This document shows, piece after piece, positions 1 through 7,897 of a stretch of DNA of 64,000 bases. Location: the NCBI RefSeq assembly GCF_024400215.1, contig NZ_CP053748.1:62001-126000 (forward strand). The letters are read 5' to 3'. The notes beneath the pieces were generated by a model that had not been told where the DNA came from, searched no databases, and was given only the letters and a program-made list of their open reading frames with translations. Both the position numbers and the translations under genes were made by a program. Position 1 is the stretch's first letter. Each line of letters begins with the position of its first letter. Source of the stretch: Massilia sp. erpn. GTDB lineage: Bacteria > Pseudomonadota > Gammaproteobacteria > Burkholderiales > Burkholderiaceae_D.

Positions 1-13
1 TGTACAGCCCTAG

Positions 14-42
14 ATTATAGCTGCGTTTTGCGTCCAGATCAA
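14..42 (-). promoter_or_regulatory. Candidate divergent sigma-70 promoter reading off the left edge
   Basis: On the minus strand a perfect TATAAT (14-19) follows TTGATC (37-42) with a 17-base spacer. It would drive a gene lying left of the window. In betaproteobacteria rpsT often sits divergently next to murJ, so that is the likely target, but this is inference because the gene is not in the window. Confidence 0.55.
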
Positions 43-106
43 TTCCCAATATCAGGAAATTGCCATCCTCGCCACGTTTTCGACGCATCTGCAACGTTGC
101 CCCGGC

Positions 107-112
107 TATAAT
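107..112 (+). promoter_or_regulatory. -10 box of murJ, possibly giving a leaderless mRNA
   Basis: A perfect TATAAT lies only eight bases before the murJ ATG at 121. No clear -35 hexamer and no Shine-Dalgarno sequence are visible between the box and the ATG. Transcription starting about seven bases after the box would begin at or next to the start codon. Confidence 0.5.
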
Positions 113-120
113 CTCGGCCC

Positions 121-1671
121 ATGAACCTGCTTAAATCCCTCGCCGCCGTCTCCAGCATGACCATGCTGTCCCGCGTTACCGGCCTCTTGCGCGAAAGCCT
201 GTTTGCCCGCGCCTTTGGCGCCGGCGCTTACACCGACGCTTTCATTGTCGCCTTCCGCCTGCCGAATCTGCTGCGGCGGCTGTTTGCCGAGGGAGCCTTT
301 TCACAGGCCTTCGTGCCTATTTTATCCGAATACAAGAACCAGCAAGGCGAAGAGGCCACGCGCACCCTGGCCGACCATGTGGCCAACAGCCTGGTGTGGG
401 CCACCTTGCTGGTCAGCGCGCTCGGCATTCTTGGCGCGCCGCTCTTCGTCTACCTGATCGCCAACGGCCTGGAGAAGGACAAGGAAGCCTTCGATGCCGC
501 CGTCTGGATGACGCGCCTGATGTTCCCCTATATCGCCTGCATGTCCTTTGTGGCGCTGGCCGGTGGCGTGCTGAATACCTGGCGCCAGTTCAAGATTCCG
601 GCATTCACGCCGGTGCTGCTGAATCTGAGCTTCATCGCCTGCTCGCTGTTCCTGGCGCCGTATCTGGACAAGCCGATCTACGCCATGGCGATTGCCGTGA
701 TGATCGGCGGCCTGCTGCAGGTGGCGATCCAGATTCCGGCGCTGGTGAAGATCGGCATGCTGCCGCGCCTCTCGATCAATCCGGTGGGCGGCCTGAACGA
801 TCCCGGCGTGCGCCGCGTGCTGAAGAAAATGGGGCCGGCGGTGTTTGCCGTCTCGGCCGCGCAAATCAGCCTGATGATCAATACCGCCATTGCCGCCGGC
901 CTGCAGGCGGGCAGCATCTCCTGGCTGTCCTATGCCGACCGCCTGATGGAATTCCCCACCGCCCTGCTGGGCGTGGCGCTGGGCACGATCCTGCTGCCCA
1001 GCCTCTCCAAGGCCAATAGCGAAGGCGACAAGGAAGAATATTCGAACCTGCTGGACTGGGGCTTGCGCCTGACCTTCCTGCTGGCGATTCCGGCCGCCGT
1101 CGGCATGGCCATGCTGTCGCTGCCGCTGATCGCCACCCTGTTCCACTACGGCCAGTTCACGGACCAGGCGGCCGTGATGTCGGCGCGTCCGCTGATCGCT
1201 TACAGCGTGGGCCTGATCGGCATCATCCTGGTGAAGACGCTGGCGCCGGCATTCTATGCGCAGCAGGACATCCGCACCCCAGTGCGCATTGCGGTCGGCG
1301 TGCTGATTGCCGTGCAGCTGATGAACCTGATTTTTGTGCCGCAGCTGGCGGTGGCTGGGCTGGCCCTGTCCATCGGTCTGGGCGCCTGCATCAATGCGGG
1401 CTTCCTCTACACCGGACTGCGCAAGCGCAAGATCTATCTGCCCAAGCCGGGCTGGGGCAAGTTCTTCTTCAAATTGCTGGTCGCGGTCAGCGCCATGGGC
1501 GCCGTGGCCTGGCTTGGCGCCACGCAGATCGAGTGGCTGTCCATGCGCGCCACGCCCTTGCTGCGCGGCGGCGTGCTGTTCGCGGTGATCGGCGCCTGCG
1601 CCGTGGTCTACTTCGGCGTGCTGTTCGCGCTGGGTTTCCGTCCGCGCGATTTCAAGCGCAGCGCCAAGTAA
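121..1671 (+). CDS. murJ: MurJ lipid II flippase (MviN family)
   Basis: Flips the undecaprenyl-linked peptidoglycan precursor lipid II across the inner membrane. The 516-residue product has the usual family length and about 14 hydrophobic segments. Its N-terminus shows the MurJ signature: a Ser-Ser-Met-Thr-Met-Leu-Ser-Arg stretch, then a Gly-Leu-Leu-Arg-Glu motif, and the Phe-Arg-Leu-Pro-Asn-Leu-Leu-Arg-Arg and Gly-Ala-Phe-Ser-Gln-Ala-Phe blocks that line the cavity. The ATG at 121 is chosen because the protein begins exactly as MurJ homologues do, although no ribosome-binding site precedes it. It stands alone on the plus strand and converges with the secretion operon that ends at 1753. Confidence 0.96.
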   Translation: MNLLKSLAAVSSMTMLSRVTGLLRESLFARAFGAGAYTDAFIVAFRLPNLLRRLFAEGAFSQAFVPILSEYKNQQGEEATRTLADHVANSLVWATLLVSALGILGAPLFVYLIANGLEKDKEAFDAAVWMTRLMFPYIACMSFVALAGGVLNTWRQFKIPAFTPVLLNLSFIACSLFLAPYLDKPIYAMAIAVMIGGLLQVAIQIPALVKIGMLPRLSINPVGGLNDPGVRRVLKKMGPAVFAVSAAQISLMINTAIAAGLQAGSISWLSYADRLMEFPTALLGVALGTILLPSLSKANSEGDKEEYSNLLDWGLRLTFLLAIPAAVGMAMLSLPLIATLFHYGQFTDQAAVMSARPLIAYSVGLIGIILVKTLAPAFYAQQDIRTPVRIAVGVLIAVQLMNLIFVPQLAVAGLALSIGLGACINAGFLYTGLRKRKIYLPKPGWGKFFFKLLVAVSAMGAVAWLGATQIEWLSMRATPLLRGGVLFAVIGACAVVYFGVLFALGFRPRDFKRSAK

Positions 1672-1752
1672 GCCGCTTGCGGCGCCGCCCTGCGCGACGC
1701 CCAAGCCTTCACGCGCCAGCTGGAACGGCAAGGCAAGCCGGCGCAATCCAGC

Positions 1753-2469
1753 CTAGCTGCGAGGCGGCTCGGCCGGCGCTTCCGGCGGCTCCGGCTGCGG
1801 CTCCGGATTAGGCGGCAGCTCTGGTCTTTCCACCGGCGCAGGCGGCTCCGGCACCGGTTCGGGCTGTGGCTCGGACGGCGGTGCTGGCGGCTCCTGTCCA
1901 GGAACGGGTATGGGGGGCTGGTTATTGCCCGGGGTGGATGGGAACAGCGAACCAGGTGCATTACCGGGCGTCGTCGCCACCGGCGGCGGTGGCAAACCAT
2001 CGGCTGTAAATTTCCAGTCCGAAATGCGGGTCTTGCCTTCAAACACGGCAAAGCGCGCCGGGAAGTTGGCCACCTTGATCGCCTTGGCTTCGGACAGGCT
2101 GTAAATCCCGGCAATGCCGATCTTGTTCGGTACCGTGAGCAGGCCCCATTCCGGCTTGCCCGTCATCGGGTCGACGTATATCTTGCGCAAATGGCGGCGC
2201 ACCTGCTGATAGCGCGGATCGCGCAGCAAATCGTTCAAGGTGCGCGGCTGCGGGTGCTGGCCTTGCGGCGTGGCGGCGGCATAGCTTTTCAGGGCGTCGC
2301 TGAATTCGGCGCCGATGTTCAGCAGCTCGCGTTCGGCGGCACTGCGCTGCAGCACAACGCCAAGGCGCAAGGTGGCGGCGCTGACCAGGCCAATCACCGC
2401 CACCAGGATAATCACGCTGATGTAGGTGAAGCCGCGCGCCGGTTTAGAGATCGGAATACGGTTTGCCAT
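1753..2469 (-). CDS. Minor pseudopilin lacking the conserved Glu+5, proline-rich tail
   Basis: Last gene of the secretion operon, about 238 residues. A short basic leader ends in Ala-Arg-Gly, followed by Phe-Thr-Tyr-Ile-Ser and a hydrophobic helix, so a prepilin-peptidase site (Gly|Phe) is visible. Position +5 of the mature form is Ser instead of the almost invariant Glu, a feature of tip pseudopilins such as GspK. Residues about 75-150 form a globular part, and the last 60 or so are Pro/Glu-rich repeats. The ATG at 2469 is chosen because the frame upstream is out-of-frame translation of the preceding gene; the two genes overlap by 26 bases. An assembly-tip role is inferred. Confidence 0.78.
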   Translation of the reverse strand: MANRIPISKPARGFTYISVIILVAVIGLVSAATLRLGVVLQRSAAERELLNIGAEFSDALKSYAAATPQGQHPQPRTLNDLLRDPRYQQVRRHLRKIYVDPMTGKPEWGLLTVPNKIGIAGIYSLSEAKAIKVANFPARFAVFEGKTRISDWKFTADGLPPPPVATTPGNAPGSLFPSTPGNNQPPIPVPGQEPPAPPSEPQPEPVPEPPAPVERPELPPNPEPQPEPPEAPAEPPRS

Positions 2470-2830
2470 TGCGGTCATTGCCGGGCGCTCCGCTCTTGAT
2501 GTCGGCCACGCCGCCCTTGCTGCCATCGTCGGGCGGCACGACGATCCAGCTGTCGCTGGCTTCCGTGATCGGGTCGATCGGCATGGAGCGCAGATACTTC
2601 TTTTCCACCAGCTGTTCCAGCGAATCGGGATAGCGCCCCGTATCGCCATAAAACTGGTCGATGACCAGGCGCGTATTGCGCAGATTATCGTTCAGCACCG
2701 TTTCCTTGGTACGGTCCACGCTGGGAAAGTAGCGCGGCACGGCCAGGGTCAGCAACAGGGCAATAATGCCCAGCACCACCAGCAGCTCGATCAGGGTAAA
2801 GCCCCTGCCCTTGTTCACGCTCTTCACCAT
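2444..2830 (-). CDS. Type II secretion-type pseudopilin (GspG-like)
   Basis: A 128-residue pseudopilin. The leader Met-Val-Lys-Ser-Val-Asn-Lys-Gly-Arg-Gly is followed by Phe-Thr-Leu-Ile-Glu and a hydrophobic alpha-1 helix, the class III signal cut by prepilin peptidase after Gly. The C-terminal part carries the short Tyr-Pro-Asp-Ser-Leu-Glu-Gln-Leu and Asp-Pro-Ile-Thr motifs typical of GspG-like globular domains. It overlaps the upstream pseudopilin gene by 7 bases and the downstream one by 26, implying translational coupling. It probably joins a short periplasmic pseudopilus; its exact position in the fibre cannot be read from sequence. Confidence 0.85.
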   Translation of the reverse strand: MVKSVNKGRGFTLIELLVVLGIIALLLTLAVPRYFPSVDRTKETVLNDNLRNTRLVIDQFYGDTGRYPDSLEQLVEKKYLRSMPIDPITEASDSWIVVPPDDGSKGGVADIKSGAPGNDRNGKPYSDL

Positions 2831-3315
2831 TTCTTATACGGTATGCCGTTCAGGCCTACCTTGTCCGTATTGGAAAACACATCGTACACATCCTCGCCCT
2901 CGCGCGGCTCGTTCGCATCGCTGGCATAGCTGCGCTTGCCCCAGGTGTCGGCGTCGCTCAAGGCGCTGTCCGGATTGAAGGGATCGCGCGGCACGCGGCG
3001 CAGAAAGAAAATCTTGCTGCGCTTGGGATTGCGCTGATCGGCGATGCCCTCCACCAGCACGTCCAGCGACTTCGGGTAACCGGTACTGTTGAGCACCTTG
3101 GCGATGCGCCCCTCGTCGTAAGCCTGCTTATAGGCATCGATGCCTTTGCGGATTTCATGCAAGGCGTAACGCAGTTCCTGCTCGCTGCGGCGTTGGATCG
3201 TGACCTGGGCCGTGGGGATGACCAGCACCGCCAGCAAGCCGAGGATGGCCAGCGTGACCAGCAACTCGATCAGCGTAAAGCCACGGCGCGCCGCGCCTTG
3301 CCCGGAAAAGCTCAT
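2824..3315 (-). CDS. Type II secretion-type pseudopilin
   Basis: A 163-residue prepilin-like protein with leader Ala-Ala-Arg-Arg-Gly, then Phe-Thr-Leu-Ile-Glu-Leu-Leu and a hydrophobic helix, so the class III cleavage site and Glu+5 are intact. The globular region includes a Tyr-Pro-Lys-Ser-Leu-Asp-Val-Leu-Val-Glu motif and a Pro-Arg-Asp-Pro-Phe motif that recur in GspG-type pseudopilins. It overlaps the secretin gene by 4 bases and the next pseudopilin by 7. It is one of three pseudopilins after the secretin; with GspG at the head of the operon the system encodes four. Confidence 0.85.
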   Translation of the reverse strand: MSFSGQGAARRGFTLIELLVTLAILGLLAVLVIPTAQVTIQRRSEQELRYALHEIRKGIDAYKQAYDEGRIAKVLNSTGYPKSLDVLVEGIADQRNPKRSKIFFLRRVPRDPFNPDSALSDADTWGKRSYASDANEPREGEDVYDVFSNTDKVGLNGIPYKKW

Positions 3316-5330
3316 CGCGGCTGCGGCGGCGGATTCTGCGGGACTGGCAGCCCTTCGGGCGGCGGCGGCAGGGAGAGGCTAGGCAGCGGCGGCTGGGCCA
3401 CGCTGGTGGCCGGTCCGGGCTGGGTGCTCGACAAGGGCATATTGCTGACCGGCGGCGGCATGGCCACCGTTTGCGGCACGGCGCCCGTTGCCGGCTGCGG
3501 CGCTTGCTGCGCGGCGGCCGGCGTTGGCAGTTGGGCCGGCGGCCGCGGCGAGAAATCCGGCTTGCGGCGGAAGTTGGCCTCGGTGCCGGCCGCAAATTCG
3601 GAAATGCTGGCTTCCGGGCGCTGCACATTGCGCAGCAGGTGCGGCGTAATCGAGAGCACGATCTCAGTCTTTTGCGTATCGTCGTGCGAGGCGCCGAACA
3701 GGCGGCCCAGCAGGGGGAAGTCGCCCAGGCCCGGCACCTTGCTGGCCGAGGAGCGCTCCTCATTATTCAGCAGGCCGGCCAGCACCTGGGTTTCGCCGTC
3801 CTTCAATTGCAGCAGGGTGGAAGCCTGGCGCGAACCGATCTGGTAGGCTGTGGTACCGTTCTTGGTGATCACGGTGTTGACCAGATTGCTGACTTCGAGC
3901 GAGACGCGGATCGCCACCTCATTATTCAGGTAGATGATCGGCTCGGCGTTGAGCGTCACGCCCACATCCACAAAGCTGACCGAGTCGGTATTGAAGCCGC
4001 CCACGCCGGAGGAAATGGTGGAGGTGATGACCGGCAGTTTATCGCCAATCATGACCTTGGCTTTTTCCTTGTTGCGCACGCGGATGCGCGGATTGGCCAG
4101 CAGATTGCTGTCGCCATCGTTTTTATTGGCCTTCACCGTCACCGGCAGCGTGCCATTGACGCCGATGCGGTCGCGGTTCAGGTTATCGAAGTCGCGCAGA
4201 TTGAAGCTGTCCGTGCCGCCCTTGCTGTTAATCGGCGAGAACACGGCCTTGGCGGGCCAGTCGATGCCCAGGTCCATCAGGCGGGTGCGCTTGACCTCCA
4301 GGATTTCCACATCGAGCATCACTTCCGGCTCGGCGATGTCCTGCGCCGCCACCAGCTTCTCGGCCAGGCGGATCGCCTCGGCATTGTCGCGCACGATGAC
4401 CAGGTTGAGCTTCTCATCGATCACCACATCGCGCGACTTGAGGATGGTTTTCAGCGTATTGCCGATGGTCTTGGCCTCGGCGTTCGACAGGTAGAAGGTC
4501 TTGATGACCATCTCCTGGTATTCCTTCAGCTTGGGCGCAATGTTCGGGTAGATCAGGATGGTGTTGCCGTCCATGACCTGCTGCTCCAGCTGATTGGTCA
4601 TCAGCAGGTAGTAGATGGCCGATTCCACCGTGCTGTTCTTCAGGAAGATGGAGGTGCGGGTGTCGGTCTTCACATCCTTGTCGAAGATGAAGTTCAGGCC
4701 GGAGCGGCGCGAGATCACCTCGAACACCTGCTTGATCGGCGCCTCGCGGAACTCGATGGTGATGGGCTGCTTATAGGCTTTGGCCAGGCCGGTTTCGGCC
4801 GGTGCGGGCGGATTTTTTTCCGCGATATCGCGCAGCATGTCGCGGGCGCGTTCATGCTGCGGCCTTTCGGCCAGCACCTGGTTGAGCTTCTGTTTGGCCT
4901 GGTCGTATTCGCGCTGCTCGATCAGGACGGATGCGGCCAGCAGCAGCTTGCCGTGGCGCTCGACCGTATCCAGCTTGCGCAGGCTGGCGCGGGCGCGTTC
5001 ATTCTGCGGGCTGACCGCCAGGGCGCGCTCGATATTTTGCTGCGCCAGGTCCAGCTTGCCCTCTTCCATCTGGCGGTCGGCCAGATCGAGATAGCGCAAC
5101 AGCGTGCGGTCGCGGGTATTCAGATAAGCGCTGCGGTATTCGGCATTGCCTGGTTCGCGGCTCATCGCTTCCTGCAGCTTGAGCAGGCCGGCTTCCACCT
5201 GGTCTTTTTCGATCAGGTTCCGGGCATCGCGGTATGCCATCTGGCCGGCGCAGCCGCTCAAGGCCAGCAGCAGCGCGGACAGCGTGATTTTTTTTACCAG
5301 GCGGGCAGGCCCGTGCGGTTGACTAGGCAT
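3312..5330 (-). CDS. Lipoprotein secretin with N-terminal TPR region (GspD/PilQ/MshL-like)
   Basis: Outer-membrane channel of the secretion machine, about 672 residues. A lipobox (Leu-Ala-Leu-Ser-Gly-Cys, Cys27) suggests a lipidated start. Residues about 30-170 look like TPR repeats, about 190-340 are secretin N domains, and about 390-590 are the secretin core with the signature Val-Pro-Gly-Leu-Gly-Asp-Phe-Pro-Leu-Leu-Gly-Arg-Leu-Phe. The last 60 or so residues are Pro/Gln-rich. The ATG at 5330 is chosen because it overlaps the upstream stop as TGATG and immediately precedes the signal peptide; the open frame further upstream is out-of-frame. The TPR-plus-secretin layout is closer to MshL and PilQ-like secretins than to classic GspD. 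Confidence 0.9.
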   Translation of the reverse strand: MPSQPHGPARLVKKITLSALLLALSGCAGQMAYRDARNLIEKDQVEAGLLKLQEAMSREPGNAEYRSAYLNTRDRTLLRYLDLADRQMEEGKLDLAQQNIERALAVSPQNERARASLRKLDTVERHGKLLLAASVLIEQREYDQAKQKLNQVLAERPQHERARDMLRDIAEKNPPAPAETGLAKAYKQPITIEFREAPIKQVFEVISRRSGLNFIFDKDVKTDTRTSIFLKNSTVESAIYYLLMTNQLEQQVMDGNTILIYPNIAPKLKEYQEMVIKTFYLSNAEAKTIGNTLKTILKSRDVVIDEKLNLVIVRDNAEAIRLAEKLVAAQDIAEPEVMLDVEILEVKRTRLMDLGIDWPAKAVFSPINSKGGTDSFNLRDFDNLNRDRIGVNGTLPVTVKANKNDGDSNLLANPRIRVRNKEKAKVMIGDKLPVITSTISSGVGGFNTDSVSFVDVGVTLNAEPIIYLNNEVAIRVSLEVSNLVNTVITKNGTTAYQIGSRQASTLLQLKDGETQVLAGLLNNEERSSASKVPGLGDFPLLGRLFGASHDDTQKTEIVLSITPHLLRNVQRPEASISEFAAGTEANFRRKPDFSPRPPAQLPTPAAAQQAPQPATGAVPQTVAMPPPVSNMPLSSTQPGPATSVAQPPLPSLSLPPPPEGLPVPQNPPPQPR

Positions 5331-5992
5331 CAGTCGATGGCTCCAATATTTAGCTGCTGCACTTGGTTCAGTGGCAGGTAGGTGATCGTTAATTCGGGCG
5401 GCGCGATGCGGTCGATGCGGTAGGTGCCGTCGATGACCAGCTTCTGGTGCGCGATATAGGTACGGTCGCCACGCGACAGATACACCTCCCATGCGCCATC
5501 GGCCACCGACTTGCCGATATAGCTGAACGGCAGCGGTGGTGCGCTGGGCGGTGGCGGCGGTGGCGGCGCAACGGGCGGCGGCGGCGGCGGATTCCAGTTC
5601 TGGCCGAGGAAAACCCCCTCCCCGCTCTTGAAGCTGGCCTCGCCCGCCTCACCGATCAACTGGGCGCGCGGGATCAGGCGCAGGATGGCGGTATTGCCGG
5701 CGCCGGCGTTTTTGGCGCCGGCGACGGCGTTTTTGGCGCCGGCGACGGCGGGCGGCGCCTCGACCGGCGGCGCGGCAGACGGCAATGGTGCAGACGGGCT
5801 ACTCGCCACCGGCGCGGCGGCATTCTGCGGCGCGGGTGTCTTGCCAGCAGCGTCGCCGGCCTGCTTGCCTGCGCGCGGGGCGGGACGGTCCACCGCCTCG
5901 GCCACGTCGCCGGACGGCGTCTTGTCGCCGAACAGGGCCAGGCCGGCGGCGGTCAGCAGCGCGCCGCCCATCAGCAGATGGCGTGGTTTCAT
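5330..5992 (-). CDS. PilP/GspC-like periplasmic linker protein, proline-rich
   Basis: A 220-residue protein with an N-terminal hydrophobic segment (about 5-20), a long Ala/Pro-rich linker with two poly-proline runs, and a C-terminal domain of about 70 residues (Pro-Phe-Ser-Tyr-Ile-Gly-Lys to Leu-Pro-Leu-Asn-Gln-Val-Gln). That end resembles the PilP/GspC homology region that links the inner-membrane platform to the secretin. Similar proteins in public annotation have carried a misleading 'secretion system X translation initiation factor' name. It overlaps the secretin start by one base and the PilO-like gene by 4. A 21-bp tandem duplication lies in its linker. Confidence 0.75.
   Translation of the reverse strand: MKPRHLLMGGALLTAAGLALFGDKTPSGDVAEAVDRPAPRAGKQAGDAAGKTPAPQNAAAPVASSPSAPLPSAAPPVEAPPAVAGAKNAVAGAKNAGAGNTAILRLIPRAQLIGEAGEASFKSGEGVFLGQNWNPPPPPPVAPPPPPPPSAPPLPFSYIGKSVADGAWEVYLSRGDRTYIAHQKLVIDGTYRIDRIAPPELTITYLPLNQVQQLNIGAID
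5708..5749. repeat. 21-bp tandem repeat, two copies, in the PilP-like linker
   Basis: Two identical 21-base units (5708-5728 and 5729-5749) encode a duplicated seven-residue Ala/Gly/Lys/Asn peptide in the linker. The length is a multiple of three, so copy changes would keep the frame. Confidence 0.85.
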
Positions 5993-6537
5993 TGCTGGCC
6001 CTCCTTCAGATACAGCGTGAAGCGCAGCTTGGCCTCGACCTGCAGATCGGCGATATTCTCGCGCCGGAAGCTGACCTCGTCGAGCGAGGCGAATGGCACG
6101 GCAGCCAAGGCACGCAGCACGAATTGCCAGATCGGCTGGTAGCCGCCTTTGACCGGCAGCAGGATCTGGTAGCTGGCGACGCGGCTGGCCTTGTCGTAGT
6201 TGAATTTGTATTCGCCCTGGTGCAGGCTCAGGCCCGATTTCGCGGCCAGTGCGAACAGCGTGCCGACCTGCTGTTCGGCATGGCGCTTTTCGCCCAGCGT
6301 GGCGTAAAACTCGGCCAGATTTTCATTGGCCGAAGGCGGCGGCGGCGCCGTCACCAGCGCGGCCGGCGCAGGCAGCGGCCGGGCCAGCAGCGCCTGCTGC
6401 TTGTCGCGCTGCGGCAGCAGCCAGGCCCAGGCCAGCGCCGCGGCCAGCAGCAGCACACTGGCCAGGCAGACCATGGGCGCGCGCTGCACCCGCAGACGCG
6501 CGCGCAGCAGCAGGCCAGCCAGATTCAAATCCTTCAT
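5989..6537 (-). CDS. PilO/GspM-like inner-membrane assembly protein
   Basis: About 182 residues: a short cytoplasmic N-terminus, one membrane helix (about 22-42), a Pro-rich stalk, and a periplasmic ferredoxin-like domain with Tyr-Gln-Ile-Leu-Leu-Pro-Val-Lys-Gly-Gly-Tyr-Gln, as in PilO/GspM. In type IV pili PilO pairs with PilN to form the platform that binds PilP. The ATG at 6537 forms an ATGA overlap with the preceding stop and has GGAGG five bases upstream; an ATG four codons earlier (6549) is the alternative. Identification is by topology and gene order, since these proteins diverge strongly. Confidence 0.75.
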   Translation of the reverse strand: MKDLNLAGLLLRARLRVQRAPMVCLASVLLLAAALAWAWLLPQRDKQQALLARPLPAPAALVTAPPPPSANENLAEFYATLGEKRHAEQQVGTLFALAAKSGLSLHQGEYKFNYDKASRVASYQILLPVKGGYQPIWQFVLRALAAVPFASLDEVSFRRENIADLQVEAKLRFTLYLKEGQQ

Positions 6538-7079
6538 TGCGCCCTCCATTGCACTTCCACCTGGAAGCGGATCGGACGGTTCGGGTCCTGCTCGCTGATT
6601 TCATGGCGCAGCAGCGCCGCCGCACGGAAGAATTCCTGCTGCTTCAATTCCTCGATATAGGCAATCATCTCGTCCGCGTTCTTGGTCTCAGCGGTAATTT
6701 TCAGCACCTGCTTGCGCGCATCGGGGTCCAGCGCCAGCAGGGCGACAGTACGCGGCGTGGCAGCGGCCACCGCATCCTGCAAGTCGTTCCAGGGCAGGTT
6801 GAGCTGCATGATGGCGGCGTTCACGGCCTGCGCCTGCGCCTCCGGAATGGCGACGGCAGCCACCGGCGGCGGCGCCTTGGACAGGGCGACGGCCTGGCGC
6901 TGGATGGCTTGCAGCTGCGCTTCGCGCGCCTGCTGCTTTTGCGCCATCTCCCAAGCCGCCAGGCCGGCGCCCACACACAGGCCCAGGCCCAGCACGGCGC
7001 CAAAGACGGCGGCAGGATGCAGGCGGAACAAGGCGCGGCGCCAGCCGGGCGGCGCGAAGTCGATCTGCATGCGCCTCAT
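6534..7079 (-). CDS. PilN-like inner-membrane assembly protein
   Basis: About 181 residues with a short N-terminal cytoplasmic tail that starts Met-Arg-Arg-Met-Gln-Ile-Asp-Phe, one membrane helix (about 22-42), a coiled-coil stretch rich in Gln/Ala, and a C-terminal periplasmic domain. The N-terminal Ile-Asp-Phe-containing tail recalls the PilN segment that docks on PilM. It overlaps the PilM-like gene by ATGA (7076-7079) and the PilO-like gene by ATGA (6534-6537). The frame upstream of 7079 is out-of-frame shadow of the PilM-like gene. Confidence 0.75.
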   Translation of the reverse strand: MRRMQIDFAPPGWRRALFRLHPAAVFGAVLGLGLCVGAGLAAWEMAQKQQAREAQLQAIQRQAVALSKAPPPVAAVAIPEAQAQAVNAAIMQLNLPWNDLQDAVAAATPRTVALLALDPDARKQVLKITAETKNADEMIAYIEELKQQEFFRAAALLRHEISEQDPNRPIRFQVEVQWRAQ

Positions 7080-7897
7080 GCCGCGCTCCCCGCCCACGCC
7101 AGCAGGCTGGCGGCCGAGAAGCTGCTGCCCTGCACGCCGGCATCGAGGTGGATGCAGGACATCTCGTCCTTGCCGCCGGCGCCCGGCTTGGCCAGGGCCG
7201 CCGGCAATACGCCGCACAGCTGCACGGTCTTGGGCAACGCCAGATTGAAGAGCAAGGCTTCGCGCCGCACCATCTGGCCCAGCCAGTAATGGTCGGCGCC
7301 GGCCGGCAGCGGCAAGGGACGCAGGGCACGCAGCTGGCCATCTTCGATGGCGGCCAAGGTCAGCAGCTTGTCGTGCAAAACGCCGAACCAGGCTTCGCGC
7401 CCGATGGCGCCTTGCCAGCGGTTCCACAGCGCGACGAAGTGCGGCCGCACCTCGACCATGGCAGCGCCGCTGTCAGCGCAGGCCTGGCCCAGCACGGCCA
7501 GCAGCTTGCGCGGCATGGCTGCGGCGTAGAAAGGCTGGCTGGCGTGCCAGTCGGCCGACAACTGCCAGGCCGCCGGCGCTTCGCCATACAGGCTGTGAAA
7601 GCGCAGGGAGGCGGCCGCTTCGATATCGGCCATGCGCGCCGCATTGGCCGGCGGCGTCACCTGCCACAGGCGCACCAGCTCATCGGCCAGCACGAAGCTC
7701 AGCGCGCGCCCGGCGACGCCGGCTTCCTGCAGCAAGCCGCGCAAGGCGGTGCCCAGGGCGGCATACTCCTCGTCGGCCATATAGCTGCACTCGGCCAGCA
7801 CCTGCGGCGGCTTGCGCCCCCAACGGCCGACGCTGAGCAGGCTGAGTGCGTGGCTGCCGATGCCCACGCGCAATTGCTGTCCCCATCCCTTAAGCAT
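7076..7897 (-). CDS. PilM/GspL-like actin-fold cytoplasmic assembly protein
   Basis: A 273-residue soluble protein between the GspE ATPase and the PilN-like gene, which is where PilM (or the cytoplasmic half of GspL) is expected. The sequence is diverged: a beta-rich N-terminus, a central Leu-Ala-Asp-Glu-Leu-Val-Arg-Leu-Trp-Gln-Val segment and a C-terminal Cys-Ile-His-Leu-Asp-Ala-Gly segment are compatible with an actin-like fold, but no clear ATP-binding motif is seen. It overlaps the GspE stop by 8 bases and the PilN-like start by 4. The assignment relies mainly on gene order. Confidence 0.65.
   Translation of the reverse strand: MLKGWGQQLRVGIGSHALSLLSVGRWGRKPPQVLAECSYMADEEYAALGTALRGLLQEAGVAGRALSFVLADELVRLWQVTPPANAARMADIEAAASLRFHSLYGEAPAAWQLSADWHASQPFYAAAMPRKLLAVLGQACADSGAAMVEVRPHFVALWNRWQGAIGREAWFGVLHDKLLTLAAIEDGQLRALRPLPLPAGADHYWLGQMVRREALLFNLALPKTVQLCGVLPAALAKPGAGGKDEMSCIHLDAGVQGSSFSAASLLAWAGSAA

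Noticed and set aside
322..1746. Open frame on the minus strand across murJ
   Set aside because: His/Gln/Arg-rich antisense shadow of a clear MurJ gene.
3471..5381. Open frame on the plus strand across the secretin gene
   Set aside because: Antisense shadow; the minus frame has complete secretin domains.
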